Shown: piece after piece, positions 44,354 to 54,589 of the stretch
Layout: every line of letters begins with the position of its first letter
How positions within the stretch are numbered: position 1 is the stretch's first letter
Source: Erythrobacter sp. HI0063
GTDB taxonomy: Bacteria; Pseudomonadota; Alphaproteobacteria; Sphingomonadales; Sphingomonadaceae
Assembly: GCF_001635685.1 (NCBI RefSeq)
Contig: NZ_LWFF01000333.1
Coordinates: 1-64,000 of the forward strand
Direction of reading: 5' to 3'
Length of the DNA stretch: 64,000 bases
Position numbers and translations under genes: made by a program
The notes under the pieces: model-generated
Databases searched by the model: none
What the model saw: the letters and a program-made list of their open reading frames with translations, nothing else
Told to the model about the DNA's origin: nothing

Positions 44354-45676
44354 ATGCCGCCCATCGTCTTCAGCCTGCTCGGCATCGTTGCGATCCTTGC
44401 CATCGCCTTCTTGCTTTCGACCGGCAAGCGGCGCATCCGGTTGCGCGTGGTGGCGGCCGCCTTCGCCCTGCAGGCGTTGATGGCGTTTCTGGTGCTTGCG
44501 ACGAGCGGCGGGCGCGCGGTCATCCGCGGCATGTCGGACGGGGTGGCGGCGCTGCTTTCCTATGCCGATCAGGGCACGGCCTTCCTGTTCGGCGCAGCGG
44601 AGAACAATCCGCTGTCGAACACGTTTGCGCTTGCCGCGCTGCCGGTGATCATCTTCTTCGCCGCGCTCGTTTCCATCCTCTATCACCTCGGCATCATGCA
44701 GCGCATGGTACGCTGTGTCGGCGGAGCGATCGGCTGGGTCACGGGTATCTCCAAGGTCGAATCGCTGGGCGCGGCGGCGAACATCTTCGTCGGCCAGTCG
44801 GAAAGCCCGCTGGTGGTGCGCCCCTATCTGGCGGCGCTTGCGCCCAGTCGGCTGTTCACGCTGATGACGGTGGGGATGGCGGGCGTCGCGGGCACGATTC
44901 TCGCTGCCTACGCCGGATTGCTCGGCCCCGAATATCTCCCCTTCCTGCTCGCTGCGGCCTTCATGTCCGCGCCTGGCGGGATCCTGATGGCGAAGATCAT
45001 CATGCCCGACGATGGCGAACCTTCGCCCGAAGCCGAAGGCGAGCTGAGCCTTCCCAAAACGCGCATCAGCGGCGATGGGCCCGCCGCCATCACCGAAGGC
45101 GACAAGGCACACGAAGTCGAGGTCGCCGAAACCTTCGAGGAAGGGCATCGCCCCGCCAATGTGATCGAGGCAGCCGCGCAAGGCGCGCAGACGGGCGTCA
45201 AGCTGGCAGTGGCAGTGGGCGCGATGGTGCTCGCCTTCGTGGCGCTGGTGGCGCTCGCCAATGGCCTGCTCGGCGTGGTCGGCGGCTGGTTCGGCTACGA
45301 AGCGCTCTCGTTCCAGATGGTGCTCGGCTGGGTGTTCGCGCCGGTCATGTTCCTGATCGGGATACCCGAATGGAGCCAGGCGCAGATCGCGGGCGGCCTC
45401 TTCGGGACCAAGATCGTCCTCAATGAATTCGTCGCCTTCATCGAATTGGGCGCGCTGGATGCGGCCGCGCTGACGGAGCGCAGCCGCGCCATCGTCACCT
45501 TCGCGCTGTGCGGCTTTGCCAATTTCAGCTCGATCGCAATTCAGATGGCGGTCACCGGCGGGCTGGCCCCTAATCAGCGTCCCGTCATCGCCAGGCTCGG
45601 CCTGCGCGCGCTGGCCGCCGGGTCGCTCGCCAATTTGATGAGCGCCGCGCTCGCCGGCCTGTTCCTTCCCTATTAG
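44354..45676 (+). CDS. nupC: CNT-family nucleoside transporter
   Basis: The 440-aa concentrative nucleoside transporter has many membrane helices and the CNT motifs [27 protein letters not shown] and [12 protein letters not shown]. It co-transports nucleosides with H+ or Na+. A charged insert of about 50 residues (235-285) lies mid-protein. It is followed after 22 bp by a 2OG-Fe(II) oxygenase on the same strand. Confidence 0.93.
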   Translation: MPPIVFSLLGIVAILAIAFLLSTGKRRIRLRVVAAAFALQALMAFLVLATSGGRAVIRGMSDGVAALLSYADQGTAFLFGAAENNPLSNTFALAALPVIIFFAALVSILYHLGIMQRMVRCVGGAIGWVTGISKVESLGAAANIFVGQSESPLVVRPYLAALAPSRLFTLMTVGMAGVAGTILAAYAGLLGPEYLPFLLAAAFMSAPGGILMAKIIMPDDGEPSPEAEGELSLPKTRISGDGPAAITEGDKAHEVEVAETFEEGHRPANVIEAAAQGAQTGVKLAVAVGAMVLAFVALVALANGLLGVVGGWFGYEALSFQMVLGWVFAPVMFLIGIPEWSQAQIAGGLFGTKIVLNEFVAFIELGALDAAALTERSRAIVTFALCGFANFSSIAIQMAVTGGLAPNQRPVIARLGLRALAAGSLANLMSAALAGLFLPY

Positions 45677-45698
45677 ACCGACCCATTAGAGACGCATC

Positions 45699-46628
45699 AT
45701 GTCCCAGATCGCTTCCGTATCGCTTGCCCGCCCGCTCGAAGAAATCGCCGACGAGCTGGGCCGCTCCTTCGCCGAATACGGTTTCGGCGTGGTGCGCGAT
45801 CACGGCATCCCGCAGGATCTGATCGCGCGGGCGGAAGAGATGTCGAAGGCTTTCTTTGCGCTGCCCGATGCGACCAAGCGGCAGTACAAGATCGAAGGCG
45901 GCGGCGGCGCGCGCGGCTATACGCCGTTCGGGACGGAAAAGGCGAAGGACGCCCAAGTCCATGATCTGAAAGAGTTCTGGCATGTCGGGCGCGATCTGCC
46001 CTCAGGCCATGCGCTGTCCGAATTCATGGCGCCGAATGTCTGGCCGGACGAGGTCGAAGGTTTCCGCGAAACCTTTTCGGAGCTCTACGCCGCGTTCGAA
46101 GCGGCGGGGGGCCGCATTCTGGAAGCGATCGCGCTCCATCTGGACCTGCCGCGCGATTTCTTCGCCGCCACTGTGGAGGACGGCAATTCGGTGATGCGCC
46201 TGCTGCGCTATCCGCCACTGGAAGGTGCCGAGGCCGAAGGCGCGATCCGCGCCGCCGCGCATGGCGACATCAACACGATCACGCTTTTGCTGGGCGCCGA
46301 AGAAGCGGGGCTGGAACTGCTGACCACCGAAGACGAGTGGCTGGCGGTCGATCCGCCCGAGGGCGCGCTCGTCGTCAATATCGGCGATATGCTCGATCGG
46401 CTGACCAATGGCCGCCTTCGCTCGACCACCCACCGCGTCGTCAATCCGACAGGCGAGGCGGCCTATCGCGCGCGCTATTCCATGCCGTTCTTCCTGCATT
46501 TTCGGCCGGATTACGTGATCGAGACGCTGCACTCCTGTGTCGATGCCAAGAGCGGCGAAACCGGCCCCGAACCGATCTCCAGCCACGATTTTCTGATGCA
46601 GCGCCTGCGCGAGATCAATCTGGCCTGA
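45699..46628 (+). CDS. 2-oxoglutarate/Fe(II) oxygenase, isopenicillin N synthase-like
   Basis: The 309-aa enzyme has the IPNS-like N-terminal domain (AEYGFGVVRDHGIP) and the jelly-roll facial triad H-x-D (AHGDINTITLL) and distal His in TTHRVVNP, with the 2OG-binding arginine in RYSMPFF. It hydroxylates or cyclises an unknown substrate. Position behind the nucleoside transporter suggests but does not prove a nucleoside-related role. Confidence 0.85.
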   Translation: MSQIASVSLARPLEEIADELGRSFAEYGFGVVRDHGIPQDLIARAEEMSKAFFALPDATKRQYKIEGGGGARGYTPFGTEKAKDAQVHDLKEFWHVGRDLPSGHALSEFMAPNVWPDEVEGFRETFSELYAAFEAAGGRILEAIALHLDLPRDFFAATVEDGNSVMRLLRYPPLEGAEAEGAIRAAAHGDINTITLLLGAEEAGLELLTTEDEWLAVDPPEGALVVNIGDMLDRLTNGRLRSTTHRVVNPTGEAAYRARYSMPFFLHFRPDYVIETLHSCVDAKSGETGPEPISSHDFLMQRLREINLA

Positions 46629-46899
46629 CTTGCTGCATTGCAGCATGTGGGAGCGACTTCTCGCCGCGACATTTGTAAAAATCTTTCAGTGTTGCGATTC
46701 AGGCACACCAGAAAACCGCGCATTTGCAGGGCCTTAGCGGCTCTGCTGCAATGCGGTAACTTAGCACGCGATCTTGTAATCACGCTGTCATAAAACGATA
46801 GCTTGGACGTCACGAACCCCGCCTAGCGGGGGATTCGCAACAACGCACTTCGCCGTTTTTCGATCCGAACTTTCTTCGCTTCCGAGTTAGGGATAATCC
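46629..46899. promoter_or_regulatory. leader of the TonB-dependent receptor
   Basis: The 271 bp hold no gene. TGCTGCA-T-TGCAGCA at 46631-46645 is a 7-bp inverted repeat near the end of the oxygenase gene, and TGCTGCAATGC recurs at about 46744. CCCCGC-CTA-GCGGGG at 46817-46831 is a hairpin in the likely untranslated leader. A purine-rich AGGGA lies 7 bases before the ATG. No regulator site is identified with certainty. Confidence 0.45.
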
Positions 46900-49800
46900 A
46901 TGAAGATGAAATATCTGCTGGCCGCATCCGTCGTCAGCCTCACCGCCGGCGCCGCCCTCGTCGCCACGCCCGCCGCCGCCCAGCAGATCACCTCGGGTGT
47001 GCAAGGCTTCGTCACCGACGAAGGGGGCACGCCGCTTTCGGGCGCGCAGGTCGTCGTCACCGACACTCGCACCGGCACCAGCCGCACGCTCAGCGTCGGT
47101 TCCGACGGATCGTTCCGTGTCGATAGTCTCGTCACGGGTGGCCCCTATACCGTCACCGCTACTGCGCCCGGCTACGAAGGTCAGGCGGTCGAAGACGTCT
47201 TCATCAACCTGCAGGGCAACAGCCAGCTCACCTTCTCGCTGTCGAGTGCTGCGACTGCCGCTGCGGAAAACGTGATCGTCGTCACCGGCGCGCGCGTCCA
47301 GCTCAGCCAGCGTGCCATCGGTCCGGGCCAGTCCTTCGGTGAAGAAACCATCGAAGCCTTCCCCTCGATCAGCCGCGACATCCGCGACATCATCCGCATC
47401 GATCCGCGCGTCAGCCTCGACCGTTCGAATGAAGTCGATCGCGTATCCTGCCTCGGCGGCAACGACCGTACCAACGCCTTCACGGTTGACGGTATCGCCC
47501 AATCCGACCTGTTCGGCCTCAACGGCACGCCTTTCGCCAGCCGCAACTCGCTGCCGCTTCCCTACGACGCCATCCGCGAGACCTCGGTCGAATTCGCGCC
47601 GTTCGACGTTCAGTACGGCCAGTTCACCGGCTGTGCGATCAACGTGGTCACCAAGTCGGGCCAGAACGACTTCCACGGTTCTGCCTTCTTCACCTATGCC
47701 GATGACAGCCTGCAGGGCGACAGCATCGAAGGCACCAATTTCGACGGTGCTCCGTATGAAGAGAAGCGCTGGGGTGCCACTCTCGGCGGTCCGATCATCC
47801 GCGATCGCCTGTTCTTCTTCCTCGGCTATGAAGAAACCGATCTCGGCGACAGCCAGCTGACCGGCCTGCCGGGCCAGGGCTTCGCCAACGAAGTCGACTT
47901 CGTGACGCAGGCGCAATTCGACCGCTTCTCCGACATCCTGAGCAGCGTGTATGGCTTCGAAAGCGGCGGACAGGCGACGGCATTGGCCGAAAACAGCCAG
48001 CGCTATTTCGGTCGTATCGACGCCTACATCACCGAAAACCAGCGTCTTGAGGCGACCTATCAGCGGCTCGAGGAAATCAACGTCGAAGAAGACGATTTCT
48101 CGCTCAACAACCGTATCTTTACTGGCCTGAACAGCTTCGAGGAAGAAGGCACGACCAGCGATTATTACTCGCTGCGCCTCTATTCCGACTGGTCGGACAC
48201 TTTCACCACGGAAATCCGCGCCAGCCGCGCCGAAGTGCAGGACGTCCAGGGCCCCGTCGGTGGCGGCGAAGCCCAGAGCGACATGCCCATGCCGCGCTTC
48301 GTCGTCGGTGTGAACAATAACGGCAACAACGGTTCGATCGTGGCGGGCCCTGGCTTCTCGCGCACTTCGAACGACCTCAAGACCACCGTCACTCAGCTGA
48401 AGGCGCTCGGTCGGATCAACGCCGACGATCACACGATCACGATCGGCGGCGAATTCAACGAGCTCGACGTGTTCAATCTGTTCGCGCAGAACTCCACCGG
48501 CACGCTGACCTTCAACAATCTCGACGATTTCGCCAACGGTGTGCTGTCGGGCGGGACCAACACCTTCCCCGATGGCGATGCCATCAATGCGGGTCAGGCG
48601 GCGGGCGCCTACGGCAACTTTACCGCGAGTGGCGACATCAACGATGCCGCGGCAAACTGGAAGCGCCGCACCTGGACCGTCTACGCCCAGGACGAATGGC
48701 AGGCGACCGACCAGCTCGGTCTCGTGGCCGGCGTGCGCGTCGAATGGCTGTCGGGTGACGCTCCGGCGGCCAACCCCGCCTTCTTCAACCGTTATGGCTT
48801 CACCAATGCCAATAGCTTCGGCAAGGTCGATCCGGTGGTGCTTCCGCGTCTCGGCCTGACCTACGACGTCTATAATGACGGCTTCATCCGCAACACGCAG
48901 ATCAAGGGCGGCGTCGGCCGGTTCACCGGCGGCGATCCGGCGGTGTATTTCTCCAACGCGTTCTCGAACAACGGTTTCGCGGTCGGCTTCGGCCAGACCG
49001 GTCGGGATGGTTGCTTCGTGGGAAGCCGTGCCGACGTGACCAATGGGAACACCTTCACCGGTGTTCCGGCCTGCGTCGTCAACAATGCTGCGGCGCAGTC
49101 CGCTCGCGGCCTGGCCGACACGCAGTCGACCGATCCGAGCTTCAAGCAGCCGACCGTGTGGCGTGCCAATCTCGGCCTTTCGACCGAATTCGGTACACCG
49201 ACCGGCTTCTTCGCCGATTGGCGCCTGAACCTCGACTTCATCTACAGCCGCTTCCAGAACCCGGTGGACTTCGTCGATCTCTCGCAGGTCGTCGACACGC
49301 GCCTCGGCCTGAACGGCTTCAGCGTGGATGGGCGCCCGATCTATCGTGCGATCGATCCGACGGCGAATGGCTGTAACGCCACTCTCCTCAATCAGGGCGG
49401 TCGCCCGCCGCAATACGCGAACGTCACCGCACCTTGCTTCAACACCAGCCGCGACGATGAAATCCAGCTCACCAATGGCGAGGATTTCGAAAGCAAGATC
49501 GCTTCGGTCGTGCTCAGCAAGCATTGGAATCGCGGCCTGTTCACCGATGGTGGCGGCGTCAATTTCAACATCGGCTATGCCTACACCGATGCGGAGAACA
49601 ATCGCTATTCGAACAGCTCCACCGCGACGTCGAGCTTCGACATTGTTGCCGCTGCCGATCGTCAGCAGGTCGCCGTTGCGACGGGCGAGTTCGAGAACCG
49701 TCACAACATCTCGGCGGCGCTCAACTTCCGTGAGGCGTTCTTCGGCGATTACGACACGAGCTTCGGCTTCGTGTTCCGCGCGAGCTCGGGCCGTCCGTAT

Positions 49801-50340
49801 TCGATCGTGTTCCAGAACGCGTCGAGCTCGGTATTCAACGACAGCGCGAGCGGCAATTTCAACTCGCTGCTTTATGTGCCGACCGGTCCGAACGATCCAA
49901 ACGTGGTGTTCTCGAATGCGAACTTCGCCAATGCGGTGGATCAATTCGTTTCGGCCAACGATTGCCTGAACGATTTCCGCGGTCAGACGGTGGAGCGTAA
50001 CAGCTGCCGCAATGACTGGTATTACGATCTCGACCTGCGTTTCGGCCAGGAAATCCCCGGTCCGATGAGCGTGTTTGGCGTGCGTGACGACAGCCTGCGC
50101 CTGTTCGTGGACTTCGACAACTTCCTGAACCTGATCGATAGCGGTGCGAATGTCCGGCGTTCGTATGGGTATTCCGAAGCGCTGGTTCGCGGCAATATCG
50201 ATAGCCAGGGCCGCTACGTCTACTCGCCCGGCGGCGGCGTATACGATGCGGCCAGCAACACGGTTGGCCTGCGTGACCAGTTCATCGGCGTCTCGTCGTC
50301 ATTGTGGAAGATCCAGCTCGGCGTGAGCTACGAGTTCTAA
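46900..50340 (+). CDS. Oar-like TonB-dependent outer-membrane receptor
   Basis: The 1146-aa protein has a signal peptide (cleavage near AAAQQ, residue 28), a carboxypeptidase-regulatory-like domain (about 30-115, VTDEGGTPLSGAQVV), a plug domain (VIVVTGAR) and a large beta barrel ending VSYEF, the C-terminal Phe recognised by the BAM complex. Oar-like receptors import large or complex substrates. The next gene encodes a TonB-like energy transducer. A strong terminator follows. Confidence 0.93.
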   Translation: MKMKYLLAASVVSLTAGAALVATPAAAQQITSGVQGFVTDEGGTPLSGAQVVVTDTRTGTSRTLSVGSDGSFRVDSLVTGGPYTVTATAPGYEGQAVEDVFINLQGNSQLTFSLSSAATAAAENVIVVTGARVQLSQRAIGPGQSFGEETIEAFPSISRDIRDIIRIDPRVSLDRSNEVDRVSCLGGNDRTNAFTVDGIAQSDLFGLNGTPFASRNSLPLPYDAIRETSVEFAPFDVQYGQFTGCAINVVTKSGQNDFHGSAFFTYADDSLQGDSIEGTNFDGAPYEEKRWGATLGGPIIRDRLFFFLGYEETDLGDSQLTGLPGQGFANEVDFVTQAQFDRFSDILSSVYGFESGGQATALAENSQRYFGRIDAYITENQRLEATYQRLEEINVEEDDFSLNNRIFTGLNSFEEEGTTSDYYSLRLYSDWSDTFTTEIRASRAEVQDVQGPVGGGEAQSDMPMPRFVVGVNNNGNNGSIVAGPGFSRTSNDLKTTVTQLKALGRINADDHTITIGGEFNELDVFNLFAQNSTGTLTFNNLDDFANGVLSGGTNTFPDGDAINAGQAAGAYGNFTASGDINDAAANWKRRTWTVYAQDEWQATDQLGLVAGVRVEWLSGDAPAANPAFFNRYGFTNANSFGKVDPVVLPRLGLTYDVYNDGFIRNTQIKGGVGRFTGGDPAVYFSNAFSNNGFAVGFGQTGRDGCFVGSRADVTNGNTFTGVPACVVNNAAAQSARGLADTQSTDPSFKQPTVWRANLGLSTEFGTPTGFFADWRLNLDFIYSRFQNPVDFVDLSQVVDTRLGLNGFSVDGRPIYRAIDPTANGCNATLLNQGGRPPQYANVTAPCFNTSRDDEIQLTNGEDFESKIASVVLSKHWNRGLFTDGGGVNFNIGYAYTDAENNRYSNSSTATSSFDIVAAADRQQVAVATGEFENRHNISAALNFREAFFGDYDTSFGFVFRASSGRPYSIVFQNASSSVFNDSASGNFNSLLYVPTGPNDPNVVFSNANFANAVDQFVSANDCLNDFRGQTVERNSCRNDWYYDLDLRFGQEIPGPMSVFGVRDDSLRLFVDFDNFLNLIDSGANVRRSYGYSEALVRGNIDSQGRYVYSPGGGVYDAASNTVGLRDQFIGVSSSLWKIQLGVSYEF

Positions 50341-50375
50341 ATAGCGAACACGTCCCGCCTCGTGCGTGGCAAGAG

Positions 50376-50411
50376 CGGCGGCCTTTCCGTTTCGGAAGGG
50401 CCGCCGTTTCG
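50376..50411 (+). terminator. Rho-independent terminator after the receptor gene
   Basis: CGGCGGCCTTTCC pairs with GGAAGGGCCGCCG (13 bp, one G-U pair) around GTTTC and is followed by TTTCGCTTTC. It is 36 bp after the receptor stop codon. Confidence 0.85.
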
Positions 50412-50470
50412 CTTTCTGAACGCGATAACGGTTCCGGAACGCAGCCGCATTGCGGGGCGTTCGTCTTAGC

Positions 50471-51238
50471 GTGTCGGACAGTCCAACCCCTTTCAGCGCC
50501 ACGCGCCGCAAGCCCAATCCCTGGGTGATCGCCGGTGTGGCCGTCATCCATATCGCGCTATTCTACGGCCTGATCCGCGCGCTCGCGCCGGGCGCGGTCC
50601 AGTCGGTCGAGCGTTCCGTCGTGTCCGCCTTCACGGTGACCGTCACGACCCCCGAAGAGCCGCCACCCCCGCCGCTGGAGGAAGACGACGAAGAGCCGGC
50701 TGCCGAGGGCGCGCAAGGCGATCCCGGGCGCGAGGCCGTGCCGCAGCCCGTCACCGCGCCTTCCCCACCGGAGCCCCTGCGGCGCGATCCGCCGGCGCCC
50801 CGCGCGTCCTCGACGGGCACGGAAACCCGCTCGGGCGCTACGCAAGACGGTGATGGCACGGGCGCTGCGGGCAGTGGCCTTGGTACGGGCAGCGGGCGTT
50901 CGGGTAGCGGGCAGGGCAGTGGCGGCGATGGCGGCGGACCGGTCACACGGCCGAGCGTGCGGTCCGGATCGATCGACGCGGTGCGCGATTTCCCGCCTCC
51001 GCCGGGCGGACGCGATGCGCGGGCAGGCACATCGGTCACGGTGGTTTTCACCGTCGGCCCCGACGGGCGCGCCTCCGATTGCAGCGTGGCCGAGCCCGGA
51101 CCGGATGCCCAGACCAACGCGCTGGTCTGCCGTCTGGTGGTCGAGCGGATCCGCTTCAATCCGGCTCGCAATGCGCAGGGCGAACCGGTCGCCGCACGTT
51201 ACGGCTGGCGGCAGGACTTCTTCCGGACCGGGCGATGA
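50471..51238 (+). CDS. tonB: TonB-like energy transducer
   Basis: The 255-aa protein has one transmembrane helix at about residues 17-37 (VIAGVAVIHIALFYGL), a Pro/Glu-rich periplasmic segment, a Gly/Ser-rich linker (GSGLGTGSGRSG) and a C-terminal TonB domain (about 165-255) with two cysteines (SDCSV, LVCRL). It carries the proton-motive force to outer-membrane receptors, probably including the Oar-like receptor upstream. The GTG at 50471 is preferred over an upstream TTG. Confidence 0.85.
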   Translation: MSDSPTPFSATRRKPNPWVIAGVAVIHIALFYGLIRALAPGAVQSVERSVVSAFTVTVTTPEEPPPPPLEEDDEEPAAEGAQGDPGREAVPQPVTAPSPPEPLRRDPPAPRASSTGTETRSGATQDGDGTGAAGSGLGTGSGRSGSGQGSGGDGGGPVTRPSVRSGSIDAVRDFPPPPGGRDARAGTSVTVVFTVGPDGRASDCSVAEPGPDAQTNALVCRLVVERIRFNPARNAQGEPVAARYGWRQDFFRTGR

Positions 51239-51268
51239 CCTGACCCGGCCCGATACATCTCGACGGGT

Positions 51269-53854
51269 TTAGCCTTTGGCGATTTCGGAATATTTGCAGA
51301 GCATGCGGCGCAGCTCGTCCTTGCCGTAAGGCTTGGTAAGCACGCCGAGAGCGCCGATCTCTTCCAGCCTGTCGGCCATCTCGCCATAACCGGTCGCGAG
51401 CCAGAAAGGCACGCCCAACTCGTTCAGCTTCGCCGCCACAGGCTCGCTCGATTCGGTGCCGAGATTGTAGTCGAGCACGGCGAGATCGTAGCTCTCGGCC
51501 TCCAGCTCCTTCAGAGCGCTCGACACCTTCGCAGCGATGGTCACCTCGACGACACCGAGATCGCGCAGCGTTTCTTCGGTGTCCATGGCGATGATCATGC
51601 CGTCTTCCACCAACAGCACGCGTGAGGGGAGAGTTTCGATGGTTTCGCCCTGCATGCCGGTATCCTTGCGGTTGGGTCGCGCCCTTTCCGCCATGGAAGC
51701 CGCATCGATGCGGCCCTTGTGAGTAATGAATCGACCCGGGATCCAGAATTCCGCCTCGACGCCCGACAGCTTGAAATCGAGCTCCGCACGTCCGTTCAAC
51801 TCGAAGGGGATCGATTTTTCGATGATGGTGCTGCCGAAGCCGCGGCGTTCGGGAGCGCGCACGGGCGGGCCGCCGGTTTCCTTCCAGCAGATCGTCATTC
51901 CGCTTTCATCGCAGGCGATTTCCACCGCAAGCCTTCCGCTCTTGTCGCAAAGCGAGCCGTATTTGGCGGAATTGGTCATCATCTCGTGAATGACCAGCGC
52001 CAACACAGTGTAGGCCTCGGGCGAGACCAGGGCTTCGTCCCCGACAATCGAAATCCTGTCGAGCTTGCCCGATACGTACGCTTCCGCTTCGGTCTCGATC
52101 AGCTCGGTGACGGAAGCGGGAGACCAGTTTTCGCGCGTTATGTTGTCGTGCGCGCTTGCAAGGGCGTTGATCCGCCCGCCGATCAGCCGCGCGAATTCAT
52201 CGACGTTTATGGCCTCGTGACGCGACTGGTTGATGAGGCCGCGGATCAGGTTGAGGATGTTGCGCACACGGTGATTGAGTTCCGCGATCAGCAATTCCTG
52301 CTGGCGCTGGGCTTTCGCCCGCTCGGTAGCGAGTTCGTCGGTGACGCGCAGGATCACTTCGAGAAGCGTCACGCGCAGGCTTTCGACGAGCCCGAGCTCT
52401 ACCTCGGTCCATTCCGCGCTCTTTCCGGTGACCGATTGCTGCCACGCCTCGAAGCTCTTGCGCGGCGTAAGCCGTGCGCCGTTCGGCCCCAATTCGACCG
52501 GCTTTTCCGGATTACCCGCCCAGGTGACGGTCTGCTTCAATTCGCGCCGCCACAGGATCACGTAATCGCGCGGACTGCGTGAAACCGGGATGATCAGCGC
52601 GCCCACCGCCCGGTCGGCGAAGGCGGCCGCTGCCGGTATGCGCTTCACGAGACTGTCAGACGCGATCGTACGGCTGGTCGCGGAGGAATTGAGTGCCGGC
52701 ATGAGCGCCATGAATTCGGATTCGTCGGGCGCAGCGCCAAGAGCGCGATATTCGCCATCGACATAGGCGCTGATCCCGTCATGCGGGATGGCGCGCTTGA
52801 TGATCGGGCGCAGCGTGGGGAGTGCTTCGACCAGAGCTTCGCCGCCGGCGATGGCACGCATCAACTGATCGTGCAGGCTTCGGCCCGCGTCCTGGACGGA
52901 GGCGCGCTCTTTACCGATGGTGCGCTCGGCTGTCAGCGAAAACAGCTCGGAGAACAACTCCGCCGCCGTGCGCAGCGAATAGGGCAGGACTTTGGGCGCG
53001 TAATGGTGGCAGGCGAACAGGCCCCACAGCTTCCCGTCGATCACGATCGAGATCGAGAGCGAGGCGCGCACGCCCATATTGATCAGATATTCGATGTGAA
53101 TGGGCGAGACGGCGCGCAGCGTGCTCATCGACAGGTCGAGCGGATCGCCTTCGGCACGAATCTGCGGTTCGATCGGCACCGGTTCGGCCAGCGTATCGCT
53201 GATGATGCGGAAGCGATTGCGCAGATAAAGGCGCCGCGCCTGCTGGGGAATGTCGGTGCGCGGATAGCGCAGGCCGTGGAAGCTGTCATACCCTTCTTCG
53301 ACCGACTCCGCGATGACCGCGCCGCTCTCGTCGGACTGGAAGCGATAGACCATCACCCGGTCGAAGCCGAGCAGGTCGCGCAAACGATCCGCGGCCTGTT
53401 GGCACAGTTCGAGCAAATCGTCGGAGCGTTCGAGCTGGCGAAGGATCGGCTGAAGGCTGCGCAACTGCCGATCCATCTCGTCCGACGCACTCGGCTCGAA
53501 CTCGATGACGGTCAACCCGTCGGTGTTGTGGATCGCGCAGTCGAACGGCCCTTTGCCACCGACCAGATGCACGGCGAAGAGCCGTTCCACGCTTTCCGGA
53601 TCGTTCAGCATTCCGCTGGCGCGACCGATCGCGGACATGGCTTCGGGCGTAAACAGCGCGCTCAATTGCGTCCCGATTTCCGGAGGCTCGGACAAAGAAA
53701 GGATGTCCGCGAAATTGGCCGAGCGATGGGCGATCATGCCGTCGGTGGTGACTGCAATCAGGGCGCCAAAATTCTGGATCGCGCCGATCTGGTGGATCGG
53801 TTCGCGGTCGCAATTGGTCAGATCGACCGGGTCGAGATCGACATGTTCGTTCAT
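51269..53854 (-). CDS. bphP: bacteriophytochrome with HWE histidine kinase and receiver domain
   Basis: The 861-aa photoreceptor has PAS-GAF-PHY-kinase-REC order. The biliverdin-binding Cys15 lies in NCDREPIHQIG, PRTDIP is in the GAF domain and PRKSF is the PHY tongue. A HWE/HisKA_2 kinase follows with His528 in AELNHRVRN, and a C-terminal receiver with Asp795 in LDYNLG. It senses red and far-red light and phosphorylates itself or a partner. It is coupled to bphO (ATGA overlap). The start at MNEHVDLD is preferred over a longer reading. Confidence 0.93.
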   Translation of the reverse strand: MNEHVDLDPVDLTNCDREPIHQIGAIQNFGALIAVTTDGMIAHRSANFADILSLSEPPEIGTQLSALFTPEAMSAIGRASGMLNDPESVERLFAVHLVGGKGPFDCAIHNTDGLTVIEFEPSASDEMDRQLRSLQPILRQLERSDDLLELCQQAADRLRDLLGFDRVMVYRFQSDESGAVIAESVEEGYDSFHGLRYPRTDIPQQARRLYLRNRFRIISDTLAEPVPIEPQIRAEGDPLDLSMSTLRAVSPIHIEYLINMGVRASLSISIVIDGKLWGLFACHHYAPKVLPYSLRTAAELFSELFSLTAERTIGKERASVQDAGRSLHDQLMRAIAGGEALVEALPTLRPIIKRAIPHDGISAYVDGEYRALGAAPDESEFMALMPALNSSATSRTIASDSLVKRIPAAAAFADRAVGALIIPVSRSPRDYVILWRRELKQTVTWAGNPEKPVELGPNGARLTPRKSFEAWQQSVTGKSAEWTEVELGLVESLRVTLLEVILRVTDELATERAKAQRQQELLIAELNHRVRNILNLIRGLINQSRHEAINVDEFARLIGGRINALASAHDNITRENWSPASVTELIETEAEAYVSGKLDRISIVGDEALVSPEAYTVLALVIHEMMTNSAKYGSLCDKSGRLAVEIACDESGMTICWKETGGPPVRAPERRGFGSTIIEKSIPFELNGRAELDFKLSGVEAEFWIPGRFITHKGRIDAASMAERARPNRKDTGMQGETIETLPSRVLLVEDGMIIAMDTEETLRDLGVVEVTIAAKVSSALKELEAESYDLAVLDYNLGTESSEPVAAKLNELGVPFWLATGYGEMADRLEEIGALGVLTKPYGKDELRRMLCKYSEIAKG

Positions 53855-54402
53855 GCCGTTTCGGCCACTGGTTCGAGCGCGTCGAGGAAGCAAGCGAAAA
53901 CCGCTTCAGCGGCCAGCACGGCGCGGCGCGCGCGCGTGGGATCAGCCTCGACTTCCAGTTCGGGCCGCAACTTCTTGAAAAAGGCGGGCATGGCTCCGTC
54001 GGACAGAAAAGCTTCCGGCCCGCCCAGTCCGAGCTTGCGGCGCTGCGCGAGCATGGCCCGATTGCCGAGCGAGGATCCGGCCAGCGCCCATTTAAGCCCT
54101 ATGGGATCGGCGTTTTCGGGCATGGAGAAACCATGGTGTCGCAAGGGTATCGTCTGGCCCAGCGCCGCAAGATCGGCTTCGATCAGCGGAGCCTGCGCCG
54201 GAGGGGCGGCATGGGCGGGGAGGTTGCGCTCGACCCATTCCTCGATGGGTTTGCGCGCGCGATGCTGCGCCATGAGGAAGCGCGCATAATCACGCGGCGA
54301 GGCGATTGCCTCCTCTCCCATGGTGCCATCGAGCGTATCATGCATCGACGCGGTTTCGCGCTTCAGCACGCTTCTCAAATCGGAACGACCCGTACGACCC
54401 AT
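53851..54402 (-). CDS. bphO: biliverdin-producing heme oxygenase
   Basis: The 183-aa heme oxygenase has a proximal heme histidine in RETASMHDTLDG and the distal-helix LAGSSLGNRAML. It degrades heme to biliverdin, iron and CO, supplying the chromophore of the bacteriophytochrome encoded just downstream. The 187-bp upstream gap holds its promoter. Confidence 0.9.
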   Translation of the reverse strand: MGRTGRSDLRSVLKRETASMHDTLDGTMGEEAIASPRDYARFLMAQHRARKPIEEWVERNLPAHAAPPAQAPLIEADLAALGQTIPLRHHGFSMPENADPIGLKWALAGSSLGNRAMLAQRRKLGLGGPEAFLSDGAMPAFFKKLRPELEVEADPTRARRAVLAAEAVFACFLDALEPVAETA

Positions 54403-54549
54403 GAAATTCTGTTCAGCCCCTCCAGTGTCGCGAGCATCGCCCTACGGCTTGCCAGCAACGACCATGCAAGCGTCTGACGAGCGCCCGCTTACCGATGACG
54501 CAGCCCACCCGCGCAATCACGATTAGCGATAGACTGGCAAATTCGTTCC

Positions 54550-54570
54550 AAGAAAAGCAAATTTTTTGCT
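54550..54570 (-). terminator. weak Rho-independent terminator of the TelA operon
   Basis: On the minus strand AGCAAA and TTTGCT form a 6-bp stem around AAA followed by TTTCTT. It lies 20 bp after the stop of the last gene (54590). Confidence 0.5.
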
Positions 54571-54589
54571 GAAAAGGCTTTAAGAAGCG

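Noticed and set aside
46810-49944. A 1044-codon open frame antisense to the TonB-dependent receptor
   Set aside because: The composition (Arg/Ala/Val/Glu periodic) mirrors the receptor codons and there is no ribosome site or motif.
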